The notes: generated by a model from the letters alone, not told the origin. Shown: positions 1-12,700, counted from the first letter of the stretch. The stretch is DNA of 64,000 nt from Sitta carolinensis (GCA_032173965.1 CM063292.1:2866001-2930000); one strand, 5' to 3'. Program-made: numbers and translations.

Positions 1-465
1 TTCCTTAGGGTGGTGAACATCCAGACAGTTTCAGTTTAATCTTGCCCTACTCAACCCTGCCTATTTTATTCCCAACCAGAAGAAAGAGAAAAATGAAATG
101 AAAAAGTGTTTAAACTTTTAAAAAAAAAAGGGAGAGGAAAGAGAATGTTATCTGATCACCAGTATTTAACTTGTGTATTCAGTAACTGGATTGCTAAGGA
201 CACCCAATCTTCTTTATTTTTTCTTTTTAATGATGCACGAAGATAAACAGACCCCTCAAAATATGACAGCTTTGTGATGGGACAAGGTTTTCCTGCTACT
301 GTATTTACTTTCCTGATGATGACATCTCCTCATTAAAGGTAGGTCAGGGAGTGAATCTAATAACACACTCGTGGAAAACCAAGTTGCTAAAACCTGCCCT
401 TGGCTTTTCAGGACACAGAGGTCTTTCAGAAATACCAGAGAAATGACATTCTATTTTTCCAAGGC

Positions 466-496
<31 letters not shown>

Positions 497-534
497 AAGC
501 AACCCAAAATGTGCATAATCATATTATGGGCAAT
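1..534. other. Gene-free AT-rich sequence
   Basis: No supported gene. The stretch is A/T-rich, with short A-runs near 120-130 and a pure T tract at 471-496. A 68-codon open frame on the plus strand runs through that T tract and encodes a run of phenylalanines, so it is not credible as a gene. Confidence 0.7.
471..496. repeat. Poly(T) homopolymer, 26 bases
   Basis: Uninterrupted run of 26 T. No flanking retroposed sequence or target-site duplication could be recognised, so it may be a simple-sequence expansion rather than the tail of an insertion. Confidence 0.95.
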
Positions 535-760
535 CAGGGTGCTATTGAGCTCCTATATCAAACAGGCATGTCGTTAGCACAGCAGGCTAATTGCTGGAGC
601 TTTCCTTGACCTGGCACTCCACCATTAAGGCTCTGGGTGGCCGAACGATTTTCATCATTTTGCCTGTGCTCCACGAGGAAATCGAGGGCTGTGATTGCTG
701 TGGTAATTTTCTTTTCAGAACAGATTGCCTGAGCTGACATTTTAAGTACAGTATCTTGTA
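535..760. other. Possible conserved non-coding element
   Basis: Unique-looking sequence of balanced composition with no repeat signature and no credible exon. It contains compact AT-rich words (CCATTAAGG, GCTAATTGC, GGTAATTTTC) typical of vertebrate enhancers. An open frame on the minus strand crosses it but has no recognisable domain. This is an impression only; cross-species alignment would decide it. Confidence 0.25.
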
Positions 761-2034
761 ACTGCCAGGCAGGGGAACCTTTCAAAGGCGCCGCAGCCCT
801 GGCTTCGCCTGCCTCGGACACCCTTGTGTGGAGGGGCATGCTCCTGCTTGTGAGAGCACAGCAGCACATCATGAGAACCCGGTTGCCACCGAGATTGGGT
901 CATGTTGTGCAGAAATCTGAGCTCCTTAACCTCTGCTCCTTCCCCCCACTCCCAGTCCTGCAGTTCACAGCGGCGGCAGGGGAAACGCACGGGTTCCTCT
1001 TGGAATCCCCAGCAAGATCAGGGCAAACTTCTTTTTTGATGTCTTAGACTTTTTGAAAGTACACCCTGTGCTGTTCTACAGGTGTCTAACTGGCTGCCAC
1101 AAAAGCAAAATTTCTTCCAACCCCCTCAGTCATGATAATGATGATGTGATGATGTAAAATATCTGCCCTGCTTAAACCAGAAATGAATTAGCTCCTGACT
1201 GGATCAACAGCCAACCAAGGCAGCTGTTGGCACTTTAAGGAAAGGTTTGGGATGACATCCTGTGAAATAGCTGCATCCTGAAATCCCAGGGAGTAGAAAT
1301 CAGCAATAAACTTGAATTAATCAGGGTTGTTTTTTCATCAGAACTTCAGCATGAGACCCCAGATCCACCAAAAGTCAGTGGAGGAGGTTGTGATCAGTGA
1401 GACATCTCTTGGTGTAAATTTATTTAATCTGATACTGGATCCAGAATTGCTATTTTCTCTGTATGTAAGAGAGGGGGGAAATTTCATGGTGGAAATTAAA
1501 AACAAAAAAAAAAAAAAAAAAAAAAAAAAGGAGAGGGAAGTGAATGAGCTGGATGAGAGCCTGGAATGTGTGTGCACACCTGGAGCAGCTGCAGGTGAGA
1601 AAATCCACGGAGCAGGTGGAGGCAACGAGCCTCAGGATCTCCACGCTCAGTGCTGCACAGAGAATTCCGGGCTGCCATCTCCCCAGGCCTGCCCCTCCAG
1701 TCGAAATTCCCATTTCAGATTTCAGCTCAGCTGGCTCAAATGAGCCGTGGCACCATCGGATATTTGGTCTCTCAGCCCGCGAGGGGCTCAGCTTGCGCGG
1801 GGTGAGAACGGTTTATCCTCGGGTCTAACGGGATAATCTCAGAGCTCAAGCAATAAAGTCTGGCAACTCTGGATCCAGAGGTACCAGAGGTCTCCAGCTC
1901 TCAACTGGAGCTCTTTTTCTTCAGAGGGATATAAACCCAAGCACGTGTCTGTTGTGCCTTGGCAAGGGAATGCTCTCTCTTCTCCAGGCGACTTGTGAGT
2001 CTGCTGCTCTTGCCACTAACTCAGACAGTCATTT
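761..2034. other. Gene-free stretch with A26 tract
   Basis: No gene recognised. It holds a 26-base A tract and several overlapping open frames of 60-138 codons on both strands around 1330-1830. These pass through the A tract (poly-lysine on plus, poly-phenylalanine on minus), which argues they are chance. No splice-bounded conserved peptide was seen. Confidence 0.65.
1504..1529. repeat. Poly(A) homopolymer, 26 bases
   Basis: Uninterrupted run of 26 A, followed by a purine-rich GGAGAGGG segment. The upstream sequence does not resemble a known processed transcript. Confidence 0.95.
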
Positions 2035-2175
2035 CTCTGTGGGAAGAATGGATTTAATTATATCACAGTTCCCAGTTTTATTAATGCTCGAACAATATGA
2101 GCATTAAAGTGAAATTATATGCCAAGTACTGCAGAGGCCACTGAAACGTTTCCTGTTATTGTGTTGTAATGGAGA
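2035..2175. other. Possible conserved element with perfect 9-bp hairpin
   Basis: AT-rich block with ATTTAATTATA and a perfect inverted repeat: TTAATGCTC at 2081-2089 and GAGCATTAA at 2099-2107, separated by a 9-base loop containing ACAAT (a SOX-core word). The density of homeodomain-like words suggests regulatory DNA. Function is inferred, not shown. Confidence 0.3.
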
Positions 2176-2665
2176 TTGCAGGAACACGGAGCTGTTCCAA
2201 GGGGCTGCAGCAGAAAATGGCTCTGAGCCTCTCCAAGAGCCACGGGGCTCTCAGGACCATCCTGACAATGGAGTTTCTAGGAACGAACTGCTGAGGTGGC
2301 AGAGAATTCCCCTGGGAGGGCTGGGCATGGCTCAGGCACTTCCTTGCTCCCCAGTGGGAAGCAGATCTCCCGTGGCAGGGCTGGGGATGCCTTGGGCAAA
2401 GGGATCCCAGCTTTCCTGAGCCACCCGAGCTCATGAGCCAGAATTAGGGACAGCTACAAGGTGTAGAAAAGCCACTGCTGTTGAGACAACTTGGATGGGT
2501 GGCAATCTTCTGGTAGGACTTGGCATTTGGGCCCGTTTTCCCAAAGGCACTGTGCTCCTGACACATTTCCCAAGAGCAGGAAGGCATCCAGCAGTGCCCG
2601 TGGTTCCCAGCAATGAAGGGGAAACCTGTCATCCCTATGACATTCCTGTGCATTTTCCTACCAGC
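2176..2665. other. Gene-free stretch, nothing distinctive
   Basis: GC-moderate unique sequence. Open frames of 60-92 codons occur on both strands without recognisable motifs. I see no RNA gene, repeat array or promoter signature. Confidence 0.6.
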
Positions 2666-2999
2666 TCATAGACTCAAAGGGTCACAGAAAAATAAAAGCT
2701 GGAAAAGTCCTCCAAAACCATCAAGACCAGCACTGGAAAAAACCTCCAGGATTGACAAGTCCATCCTTTGGGCAAATACCACCATGCCCAGTAAATTATA
2801 TCATGAAGTGCCACATCTTCTTGTTTGAACACTTCCAGGGATGGTGATTTCCCTGGAGAGCCTCTTCCAGTGCTTAAACACTAAAAAAAGAAATATTTCC
2901 TAATATCCAACTTGAACTTCCCCTGGTGCACCTTGAGGCTGTTTCCCCTTGTCCTATCATAAATTTCCTGGGAGAAGGGGCTGCCCCCCACCTTGCCAG
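2666..2999 (-). mobile_element. CR1 retrotransposon 3' fragment
   Basis: The plus strand reads as the reverse complement of a CR1 LINE 3' region. Recognisable pieces in order are a degenerate tail (CATAGACTC, GTCACAG), GGAAAAGTCCTCCAAAACC, AAGTGCCACATCTTC, CACTTCCAGGGATGGTGA, TTTCCTAATATCCAACTTGA and CCCCTTGTCCTATCA. It is 5'-truncated, as is usual for CR1, and has no intact reverse transcriptase. Divergence from the remembered consensus is substantial, so it is probably an older subfamily member. The far end is uncertain by about 30 bases. Confidence 0.85.
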
Positions 3000-3737
3000 A
3001 TTTTATTTTACTCCATCTGAAAGGAGCACGTTCAATTGTAGCTGTTTGAACTCTCCTGCCTGTGTTCCTGCCTTCCTGGAGGATGGTCTAAGTGTGGAAT
3101 CCCTCTGGAATCCTCACCACCAAAGCATCCCAGAGTTGGGCTTGTGCTAATGAGAGATGCAGCTGAACTTCCCTGCTTTCAACGCCAAAACTCCACGAGG
3201 ATGGGATTTCCTGGCCTGGGATTTAACCAGATTCACACTCCAAACCTCTAACAGAGAAATGCACCTCTTCTCTATTTTATCCCCATTCTTCTACTGGTTT
3301 TTGATGTTAACTTCATCTCTGCCTCCTATCTGACTTTTTTTCCCCCCTCCATCCACCTTTACTGCAGTAAAAATGAATAATTCCACCATTTCAGCTCAAT
3401 ATATTGCTCTGGAATGAGTTCAGGGAGACATGCTTGAGATTGTTTCCTGCCGTGGCCGGTGAGTGGTTTCTCTGTGTAAGCTCTCGTGCTCCTTTTCCAA
3501 AGGATATAAAACCAGTTAGGATAAATTACAGCCCTTAGAATATAGCACTGGAATACAAGTGAAAATTGCAGTGTTCTCATCTATTTACATGGAGACTCCT
3601 GATAAATAATGAGTCAGTGGTTGCTCTGGACCAGGAGTTGCCTGGATAACCCACCAACCTTCTGTTTTCTTTTTTAGGCTTTGTTGTCACTACCTTAGCT
3701 GAGAGTGGCTAGGGATGGTTTTAACTATAATTTCGTA
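3000..3737. other. Gene-free stretch between two CR1 fragments
   Basis: No gene or RNA recognised. The first ~40 bases may be the degraded continuation of the preceding CR1. The remainder is unique sequence with short pyrimidine runs near 3336-3350. Confidence 0.6.
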
Positions 3738-3965
3738 GAATCATACAATGGTTTGGGTTGGAAGGACCTTAAATCCCATCTCATTCCACCCCTGCCGTGG
3801 CAGGGACACCTTTCACTGTCCCAGGAGTTCCAAGCCCTGGCTTTGGATATTCCAGGGATCCAGGGGCAGCCACAACTGCTCTGGGCACCCTGTGCCACCT
3901 CCCCACCCTCACAGGGAACAATTCCTCCCCGATATGACATTTAAATCTACCTTCCTTCAGCTTTG
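3738..3965 (-). mobile_element. CR1 retrotransposon 3' end
   Basis: Clear reverse-complement CR1 3' end. It starts at the tail (TAGAATCATACAATGG), then TTTGGGTTGGAAGGACC, a GGCAGGGACACCTTTC segment, CTCTGGGCACCCTGTGCC, a CCCTCACAGGGAACAATTCC segment, and TTTAAATCTACC. It is 5'-truncated at about 230 bp with no coding capacity. Small open frames here are translations of the repeat. Confidence 0.93.
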
Positions 3966-5481
3966 CAGGTTGTATATTTTCTAGGTTATATGTTTTTTTT
4001 GTAACCTGCTCCATTGATCAGATGCTTTGGAATAGCAGGGGGAAAACCAGGCCCCTGAGACACCCCAGGGCCTTTGGACACATTCAGGACATCAGGAATC
4101 TGCATTTCATCAGCCTGGGAGGTGACAGGTTTTCCATGCAATTGGGAAACTTGGTAATAATATTTAAAATCATTTTCTTGTAAGAAAAGTCATCGCACAG
4201 AAGTGCATCTCCCTTTTGCCATTTCCCTTGTGATACTGAAGCACCACAGAAATGCTCTCTGTGGACAAGGAGTGAAGAATTAAGAACTCAAGCACTGAGA
4301 ATGGGGAAATTTATCCTCATGCTTGACTTCTGCAGGTTGTGAATAGTACAGGAATTAACTCCTCAAAATACATATTTTATATGAATTAGGCCCTATGTTT
4401 ATCTCTTTAGCTGGCTATAAACTACACACAAATAATTGATTTTGAGAAATCAATTTCCTTCCAGCAGACACTCACTGGGATTTTGCAGTTGGTTCTGCAC
4501 ATCAGGACAGGAAGAATTGGAAGGAAAATCAACTGTGGACAAAACTGGCAAAGAATTTGGAGGGAGCTGTGTGAATGGGCAGGAGAAATGGCAGGAAAGG
4601 AAAAGGAGAAGAATTGTGAAAGAGAGACAGGCTGCACACAGTAGTCTTAGTGTTTGCACTGGTTAAACCCCTTTTATCTCACATTCATAAACACAGGCTC
4701 TCTATATGATATAAACCACATTTAGCTGTCATTGAAAGGCTGTGATTTATGGAACAGGGCTGTCCCTAAGAGGGTAACAGCACTTGGTGCTTATTTTGGC
4801 AGGTGCACTAATTCAAACTGCTGAGCAGCTCAAAGAACAGCTCATGCTAATGACAAAAGGTTAATGATTTTCATTTCTTTTCCTTTCCTTTTTTTTTATT
4901 TTTTTTAAATTTTTTTATATATATATATATATATTGGAAATATTTGTTCAGTTTAGGCACCACTTCATATGTGACCCCAGCTCCAGCCAAGCAGATGTCA
5001 GCTCACTTTGCATTTGGCAAAAGCAGCATTTGAAGAAAATATTATTTTAGTTTCAAACATGACTAAATAGCCATCAGCATTGCTGGGCAAATAAAGAGAC
5101 ATCCACAGACCTTTGCCTTTCCTTCATGTTTTGCATTTAACAGGCAAGAAATGATGCTCTATTTCCCTAGTAAATCATAATTGGCACATCCAGTAGGCAA
5201 ATCAGCATTAATACATTTATTTTTCTCTTTACCTTAGAGTTCTGGGGACTTTTTGCAATTTCTCCATGTTCCTTTAATGCTCTGTGTTACCTGAAGCTTC
5301 CTCTGGCTTTACAGATTTGTCTGTAACATCTTCAATGAACACTCTGCTCCTTGCCAGCTCTCCAAGTTATCCCATTATCTCTTTGTTGAGTGTTTGTGGT
5401 CGTGTTTAGCAGATGAAAACTCATACAGGCAAACCCTGAAGGATTTTACAACAACCACCAAATCCCAGGATAGCAAAAATT
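3966..5481. other. Gene-free AT-rich stretch
   Basis: No gene recognised. It contains the composite T-rich/(TA)n array at 4876-4935. A 76-codon lysine- and glutamate-rich open frame near 4436-4666 has no family resemblance and overlaps open frames on the opposite strand. Confidence 0.65.
4876..4935. repeat. T-rich tract followed by (TA)n microsatellite
   Basis: A T-rich run with a few A and C interruptions passes directly into about nine TA dinucleotides at 4917-4935. It is one of three TA/homopolymer composites within 3.7 kb. Confidence 0.9.
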
Positions 5482-5554
5482 GGCAGGGACACCTATCCCA
5501 GGGTGCTCCAAGCCCCATCCAAGCTGGCCTTGAGCACTTCCAGGGATCCAGGGG
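5482..5554 (-). mobile_element. Short internal CR1 fragment
   Basis: Reverse-complement CR1 3' region without its tail: GGCAGGGACACC, then GGGTGCTCCAAGCCCCATCC, TGGCCTTGAGCACTTCCAGG. Both ends are lost, so this is a truncated and eroded copy. The flanks are too diverged to extend it. Confidence 0.8.
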
Positions 5555-7442
5555 AAAAAGAGGAGGCCAAGCTTGTGGCCAGTGGCAGTCCTTCATTAAA
5601 GGACACGGCCAGGCTGGCTCCTGGGGGGGTTGATCATCTCTCACCTTGTGCCTTGGTGATGGTGAACATCAAACCCCTCCCTGTCCTGCACTGGCAGCAA
5701 ACAGGTGTAGGAGAGAAACCTGGCAGCTCTGCACCAAACCCCAGAGCTTTTAGCCATTTTTGAGCTCTTCAGAGGGCAGATCCTCCAGGATGCCAAGCTG
5801 TGCTGTCTCTGTGAGCACCAGAGTGCTCAGAGAAATCCTGCCCTGAGCACAACGAGGCCACTCAGCTCACGTGCAGTAGAATCAAAAGCAGCAGCAAAGT
5901 CCAACAATAACAACGAAGCAGCAAAACGCTGGCCAGCAGTGAAAAGTAGGTCATTGTGAATGCATCCAAGAGCTGTATCTCCACAAGGAACTGGGCAGCA
6001 GCCAGAGAGGCATTTGTCAAATTAATCACGGCAGATCAGGTGCCCGTCCCCTCCCTGTCCTCTCCTCATTAACCTTTGTCTCCAAGGCAGGTTTGAGGCA
6101 AACTCCTAATTAGTGTGATTTTTCCTGGATAGTCCAACTTCACTACGATTATTATTATTATTATTATTATTATCATGATTTTCTGAGCCACAGCCTTGCT
6201 CACAGTGCAGGCCACGTCCCCATTGCTCAGCCAAGCAATCCCTGGTACTGGGAGGGGAACTGGTCCCACCAATTCCTCCTGGCTCTTGCTGCAGCCTGAC
6301 ACGTGCAGAGCTGCTCCAGGTCCAGCTGTGGCCCCAGCTGGATCTGCTGAGGAGCAGCAGAGCACCAGGGTGGTTGTTCACATCTCAACCCAACCCTGTC
6401 CCAGGCCTGGGTTAAAACCTCAAAGCTCCACCAGCAATTCTGATGGTAAGTGGCTGATAGCTGGAGAATTCTCCCCTGGAAAAATGGGGTTGGATTATCC
6501 CTTTTTAATGCTCTCTGAGTCGGGCTGTATCTAAAGTGGTCACATTAGGAAAAGCAGAAGTGAACAAAAAGCACTGAGGTTTAAGGAGTAGCTGTTCATA
6601 AAGCTTGAGCCCATCAGCTATTTGCTAGGAAGGAAACCTGGAAAGCATTAGGAACAGAAAGACCACCAGACATGAAAAATGGTATTTTAAATGCTGAAGT
6701 TATCAGCAGAAGAGGTCCTCAAACTTTACAAGCAGAGTTTTAACAGTAACACCACAGCAGGACTTGACAGGTAAAATGTGTGCAAATTTAACATATTTTT
6801 TTTCCCCGCCGTTGGTCAATATTTCCCTGCCACCAAAGTCAAGAGTTATTTTGGCTTGGCACCAATTTTTTTTCTGAAGGACTCCTCTCTGCAAAAGATG
6901 AGTAAATGATAAAATATGTGAGAGGACGACTAAAGCACTGGATAAAAAACTAGATTATGGGCACAGGGTGAAATATCTGGTAATGCCTGAGAGGGAGAGA
7001 AAAAGACAGGCTGAGCATTTCAGTGAAGAGCAAAGAGAAGCATGGAAACCTGGATGTTGGAAGTGAGGCTTGGTCCAGGAATCAAAACCCATAAAACACA
7101 TTAGTTCTGGGGTGAAAGTAGTAAAGAGTCTGCTCCAGGTTAGCCAAATATCTGTGGCTTCGATAGAAGCCTTTAGGAAAATATGCAACCACTAAACCGT
7201 TTTTACTCAGCCTCCTCCAAACACAAAATATTCCTGTAGCTGTTTGAGGCTGGCTTTTCCTTCCCAGCCCTCCTGACCTGCCTCACAGGGCTGAGTCAGG
7301 AGCAAAATTGGGAGTAATGAAAAATCACCATCTGCTTTTGTCTCCCCCCTGACCCTGGTACCAGTTGTTCCTCACCAGCCACATTTCTTCCAGCTTGTCC
7401 ACACAGATAAGAAAAGTTGTGACATTGAATTTACTCTGTATT
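5555..7442. other. Gene-free stretch with (ATT)n
   Basis: No gene recognised. It contains an (ATT)8 microsatellite at 6148-6172. Overlapping open frames on both strands at 6069-6534 (91-112 codons) run through the triplet repeat, giving poly-Asn or poly-Ile. They have no recognisable domain. Confidence 0.65.
6148..6172. repeat. (ATT)n microsatellite
   Basis: About eight perfect ATT triplets. Confidence 0.95.
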
Positions 7443-7443
7443 A

Positions 7444-7498
<55 letters not shown>
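7443..7498. repeat. (TA)n array followed by T15
   Basis: About 20 TA units with one early interruption at 7443-7483, running straight into a 15-base T tract at 7484-7498. The TA array is self-complementary and could extrude as a cruciform. Confidence 0.95.
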
Positions 7499-8468
7499 AA
7501 AGTTACTTTCAGGGAGCTTTTTGCACCAAAAACCCTGGAGTGAAATGTTGGTTGTGTCTTTGAAGGAAGACACATCACGAAGTCACTGTAACTAATAATG
7601 GGGATATTGAAGGAGAGCAGAATTTACTGGAGCACTGGGATTACTTTTGTTAAAGCAATAATGCCTCATTTGTTCTTATGACAGAGCTTTACAACAGTTA
7701 CACAGGCAAGTCTTTAACATCCATCAACATTACTGTCTGGATTGTATTATCTAGGAAATCCCAGAGTCACTAGCCTACAGGTTGAATTAGCTGCAAATTC
7801 ATTTCAGATTAGAATCCCTTTTGTAAATGCTGCAGTCACTCAGGCAATACCTCAGAGAAACCAGGGGGATGTTATTGAATTTTGTGTTAATAATTCTTTC
7901 CCAGCTCTTTTATTTTTTTGGGGGACCGCTGCTTCTTGAAAGGCATTAAGGCATTAAGGTAACTTTAAAAAAACAGCAGCAAATAGTTAAAAAAAAATTT
8001 AAGAAATCTCCCTTTATGTCCTTGCTGCAGGAAACAAAACCTTTCAAATACAGTCTGTAGAGTATCTGTCCCTCTTCCAGGTGTTTCAAAAATATGGCAG
8101 AAAATTAGGCTATCACATATAAAAGGTACCAAAACATTTATGGATTGTCCAGGAGCTCAAGCCCTGAATTCTTTGGGGCTTATCTAGGAAGATGGAATCT
8201 TTCAGCAGAAACTTTGGGCATAGCAAATTTCTCTTGCTCCAGTTTCTAATCTGCACTGTACTCTACAACACAGTATTCCAAAATAAATATCAGGCACACC
8301 TTTACAGTGGCAGGGGTCCCCTTTTGAGGACGGAATGCTCCTGATTTGTGTTTGCAAGTCCTACAAGAATTTCTAGGGGAAAACCAGGAGGACTATGATG
8401 GTAAATATCTAGTAGAGCCCAGAGCAGATAATTCAAAAATTTCTTCCCATTTTTTGGCTATTCTTTGC
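7499..8468. other. Gene-free AT-rich stretch
   Basis: No gene, RNA gene or transposon recognised. Short A-rich runs lie near 7968-8000. Confidence 0.65.
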
Positions 8469-8499
<31 letters not shown>

Positions 8500-8560
8500 T
8501 ACACATAATATTATATTATATTATATATATATATATTTTATATTATATCTATATATATAT
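8469..8560. repeat. A15 tract followed by (TA)n-rich array
   Basis: A 15-base A run at 8469-8483 is followed by TA repeats to 8500, a TTATA-rich middle section and further TA repeats to 8560. Seen on the minus strand it has the same order (TA, then T) as the array at 7443-7498. Confidence 0.93.
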
Positions 8561-9639
8561 TCTCTATCCCTCATCTCCTTGGTGCACCTTGGACAAACCT
8601 TATCTCAGAATGCTCAGAGCAGCTCAGCTCCTCTTCTTTCTGCAGGGTGGGAAGATCTCAGGAGGTTGAGATGGACTTTTCCCTTCTGACTTGGTTCTTT
8701 GTTCCATGATATTTTTGGAGAATCTGGGTTTTTAACTCATTGCTGCAGCACACAATAGAATTAAACCAAAAATAAGAGCATTATTGCAGTTTTCTGAGGC
8801 AAATAGAGGCCAGGGTTGCTGACCAGAGCTGGATTTCATTTGGGGTGCATTTGGGTCTCTCCTGGATTTTTTTGCAAGTGGTGTTCCAGCAAGGAGTCCT
8901 GCAGGCAGGAAAGAGTGTCTTTGAGTGGAGAAGGTTTGAAGAAAATGGAGTTTGAACTCCAAACCACAAATATTCACAACAGAATCCTGATTTGAGGATT
9001 ACATGGAGCCAACCACGGGGCAGAGCTGCCACCGCACGACTGCTCAAATGTCACAAAGAACTTTTGGGTTTCGAGTTGTCACTGCTGAATTCCTCCCAGG
9101 AAATCCTCAGGCCGAGGAATATTTTGGCTAATAATGCTGAAAAAAGGGTTTATCTGAAAATTCACTTATTGCCCACATTAATCATACAAATCTTTTGCAT
9201 CTTGTGATAGAAAGAATGGAGAAATCCAAATGAAGGAGCAGATCCCTGCTCTTGAGGTTCTTCCTAAGGGATCCTTTCCATGCAAGGGAGTTACAGCTTG
9301 GTTTCACTGCCCCTTTGAAATCTGTGTTGATGACACACAGAATATTTTTATTTTGATTCTTTCATTTTCTAACCTATGGGGTTTTTTTAATATAAATTGT
9401 ACATAAAAAAAGTGTGCATATAAAGTGCTCTCAGAGAAAGAAAAGGGAAATTTTCCTCTGTACTTTCTTTAAAGATGATTTTATGTTCTGAATGAAGAAA
9501 TAGATGCTATTTATTGTGCCAGAAACTATCAAAGCATCTCTTTAACCTGAAACCTGCAGCCTGTTCCTTCCAGGGCTCCAGGACATCATAAACAGCTGTG
9601 GGTGAACGTGGGTTTCATTGATATAATTTTTTTTTAGTA
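8561..9639. other. Gene-free stretch
   Basis: No recognisable gene, exon or repeat. Open frames up to 88 codons on the minus strand near 8732-9047 show no family resemblance. Confidence 0.6.
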
Positions 9640-9770
9640 TTCAAGGTGAGGTTGGATGAGCCTTGGAGCAACTTGGGATTGTGGAAAGTGTCCCTGCTTG
9701 TGGCAGAAGATGGAATGAGATGAGCTTTAATGCCCTTTCCAACCCAAACCACTCTGTGATTTTATGATTT
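9640..9770 (+). mobile_element. CR1 retrotransposon 3' end
   Basis: Reads in CR1 sense direction: TTCAAGGTGAGGTTGGATG, GCCTTGGAGCAACTTGG, GTGTCCCTGCTTGTGGC, CCTTTCCAACCCAAACC, then a tail CTCTGTGATTTTATGATTT made of degenerate octamers. It is 5'-truncated at about 130 bp and non-coding. Confidence 0.93.
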
Positions 9771-12700
9771 TCCTGCCTGAAGTGATTTAATTCTATTAAT
9801 TCTCAGAGCAGGATTTTGCCTGTGACTTTTTGCTGCAGCTTTCCTTCCTTCAGGCATATTGACTCCCTGATTTATTGAGCGCTCATTTCAGGGGGAGCAC
9901 CCTGCTTTCTGGGGACCACAAAGCCCCAGTCCCTACCCAAGCCAGGTCCCTGTGACTGCCCCAGACACACAGACTGAAATAATGGCTATTTTAGCCTGTC
10001 ATTCTCTGCAGCCAAAGCCTCACCTCTCTTCACCGGGGTCTTTACATAACCTGACCTCCAGAAGCCAATTACATCTGTTTTCTTTGTGCTCATGTGTTTC
10101 TGGTATTGACACCAACTTCACTTTCAACAAAGGGTGGGTTCCCATGAACTCCATCCTTTATTACCAGCTGCTTCTTATTAGAGATTACCCAATAAAAAAG
10201 GAGTAATACAGTCAGCAGTGTGTTCCTACATGTAGCACTTTTCCATGTGTTTCAATTTACCAATCAACCAATAAAGCCCTGCCCTCCAATGAACTGCATT
10301 CCATACCTCACATTTTTTGCTTATTTTGATAAATGTAGCTTTTCATAGATAAAAAGGGCAAGAATCTGGCTAACACTGTCTACTGTTAGCTGGGACGTTG
10401 ATGTTGGGTAGATGAATTGGGGAATGCTACTTGATCTTTTCTCTGACAGCTTATTATGCCTCGGTTCCTGGGCTTCTAAAATTTCTCTTGCAGAGCTCCC
10501 TGTCACTGTGCTTAGTTAAAACTTGTCAAAAAATTATCAAACCAAATTTCAGGCTTGTTTTACTTATTTCCTTCAGCACCGGGCAGCAAAAGGAGGTTTT
10601 GAAAGGCTACACTCTCAGTGCTGCTGTTGCAGAGGTTTCTGAAAGCTAAAATTCCTTATCCAGCATTATGTGTGGGATTAAAGGGCTCAAAGTTGAAAAT
10701 GGCAGCCCATAAAATGGGTCATTTCTAGTGCAAACTGTTGAGAAGGAAAGCACAGAAAGCAAACAGCAACTGAAAGATTCCTCAAGGAGGGAATCTGGGA
10801 GCAGATTTGGAAAGTTGTTCTTTGCCACTGATCTTCTCCCCCAAAAAACTGACCCACATGTTTAATGTGGAGCACTTCAAAAGTTGCACTGGAGGCAGTA
10901 AATAGCTCACAAGATTAAAAATGAGCACATGCATTCCTTAATTCTCCTCTTTTAGCAGGAGGAGCTGAAGCCTTGGTTGTGCCTCTGGTGTCTGTGGAGG
11001 AGGATCCTGATCCTCTCTGGGGCCAGGCACAAGCCCAGCACCATCAGGAATGAGCTGCCTTTCGGGGCAGGTGATGGCACAACAATGCTGAAGAGTTGAA
11101 CTCTCCAAGTTTTATTTAGAAATTTAAATTTCAGCAAATTAATTTTGTCATTGGCACTCTTTAATAAAAATCCACCCCTACTCGTATGAAGCTGTGGTCC
11201 ATGAAGGACTAACCTGGTCTCCTGCCTGCAAAGCAATCTGGGTGGGATGAATGATAGGAAAGCCTTTAATGCTCCTAAGCAGACCTTCCTTTTGACACTC
11301 ACTGACTCCTGAGCTTGGCTTCATTACGGCTTTGCAGCAGGAGAATGAAAATACAGCAAATCTCTCCATCAAACCAAGCTGCTAAGAGAGAACTTTACTG
11401 AAGGTAGCTGAAAGGAGGTTAAAAAACTCTTTATAGAAAGAGGCAGGGACTCCTTAACCCCCCTGAGGTATAAATGTGCTCCCTGGTGCCTCTGGCTCCT
11501 TCCCTGCCAGGGAGGAGAGGCAGGGAAGGTTCAGCTGGAGGAGGACACGACCCAGAGTCACTGAGAGTTCAGCACAGTGGACATGCAAACCTGACCTTGA
11601 TGCCACACAGATATCAGCAGATCTGGGGTTTTCCAGGCTGTCTCAAAGGCATCTTAATTCTGTCAGACTTTAACAATCCAAGGCACTACAGCACCAACAA
11701 TCTCCCTTCAGGTGACAATCAAACGACAGCTACCAACCCTCGCCCAGTGCTAAAATCCTAAAGATATATTCTGATAACTTGAACTTTTCCTTAATTTTAG
11801 GGGAAAAATTTCAGTGCCATCAGAGTTGAGGACAAAACTTTGACTTCCAAGGAGCCTCGTGGAAAGGTGTGGCTTTATCTCCCTACAGTTACCCTGTATA
11901 AACCACTGGATGAACACTATTCCCAGAATAAGAGAGTTTGGGCTCTGCCTAAAGCACTTCCCTGAAGTGTCAGCCTTGAAAGCGAGATTCCTTTGCTGGC
12001 TCCTCTCCCTCTCCCAGGGTACAAAATGCTCTTTCTGGGTGTTTTTTTTCCCAAGGGAGCACAGCCTGGCTGCCAGCTGGGACAAGTGACAGAGGCCAAG
12101 GTCCTGGAAGGGCAGAGCAGAGCACAGACCTCCTGCAGCCTTTGTGGGATGCTGTGGGGCCAGCTCAGATGGATCCATCTTCCTGGAGATTTTCACACGG
12201 AGGTGATGTTTTTGCAGCCAAATTCTTCATTTCTAGTTACAATTTGGAGAAGAAACCAGGAGTGGGCTGCCTCCCCTCTGATACTCCTTCTGCTGCAGTC
12301 CTCAGTGGTGAATTTTCATCCTGTGCCCCCAAATCCCTGTGTTCCTGCAGGTTCCCATGGACCACGTGCTTCCAGCTTCCCAGAAAACACCCTGAATTCC
12401 CCAGGCACAGCTTCCTCCAACACACAAGAGGAGTTTTACTGAAGCACAACAGTCAACGTGGCAAACACATTCCATTTAATAAATACATTCCATTTAGTAA
12501 TTGATTAAGTCTTACATGAAAAATAGAGAGTCCTGCAGAAGATTCATTTCCAGAAAGGGATTTTTTTTCTTTGTTTTTTAAATAATTGGAATTAGATTCT
12601 GGGCTGGAGAGAAAGCTGGGGATAGCTGATAACATTTTGACAATGATGAGTGAGGCTTTAGGAAATAAATACAGCCAGGATTATTGAAGTCTTTTCAGCA

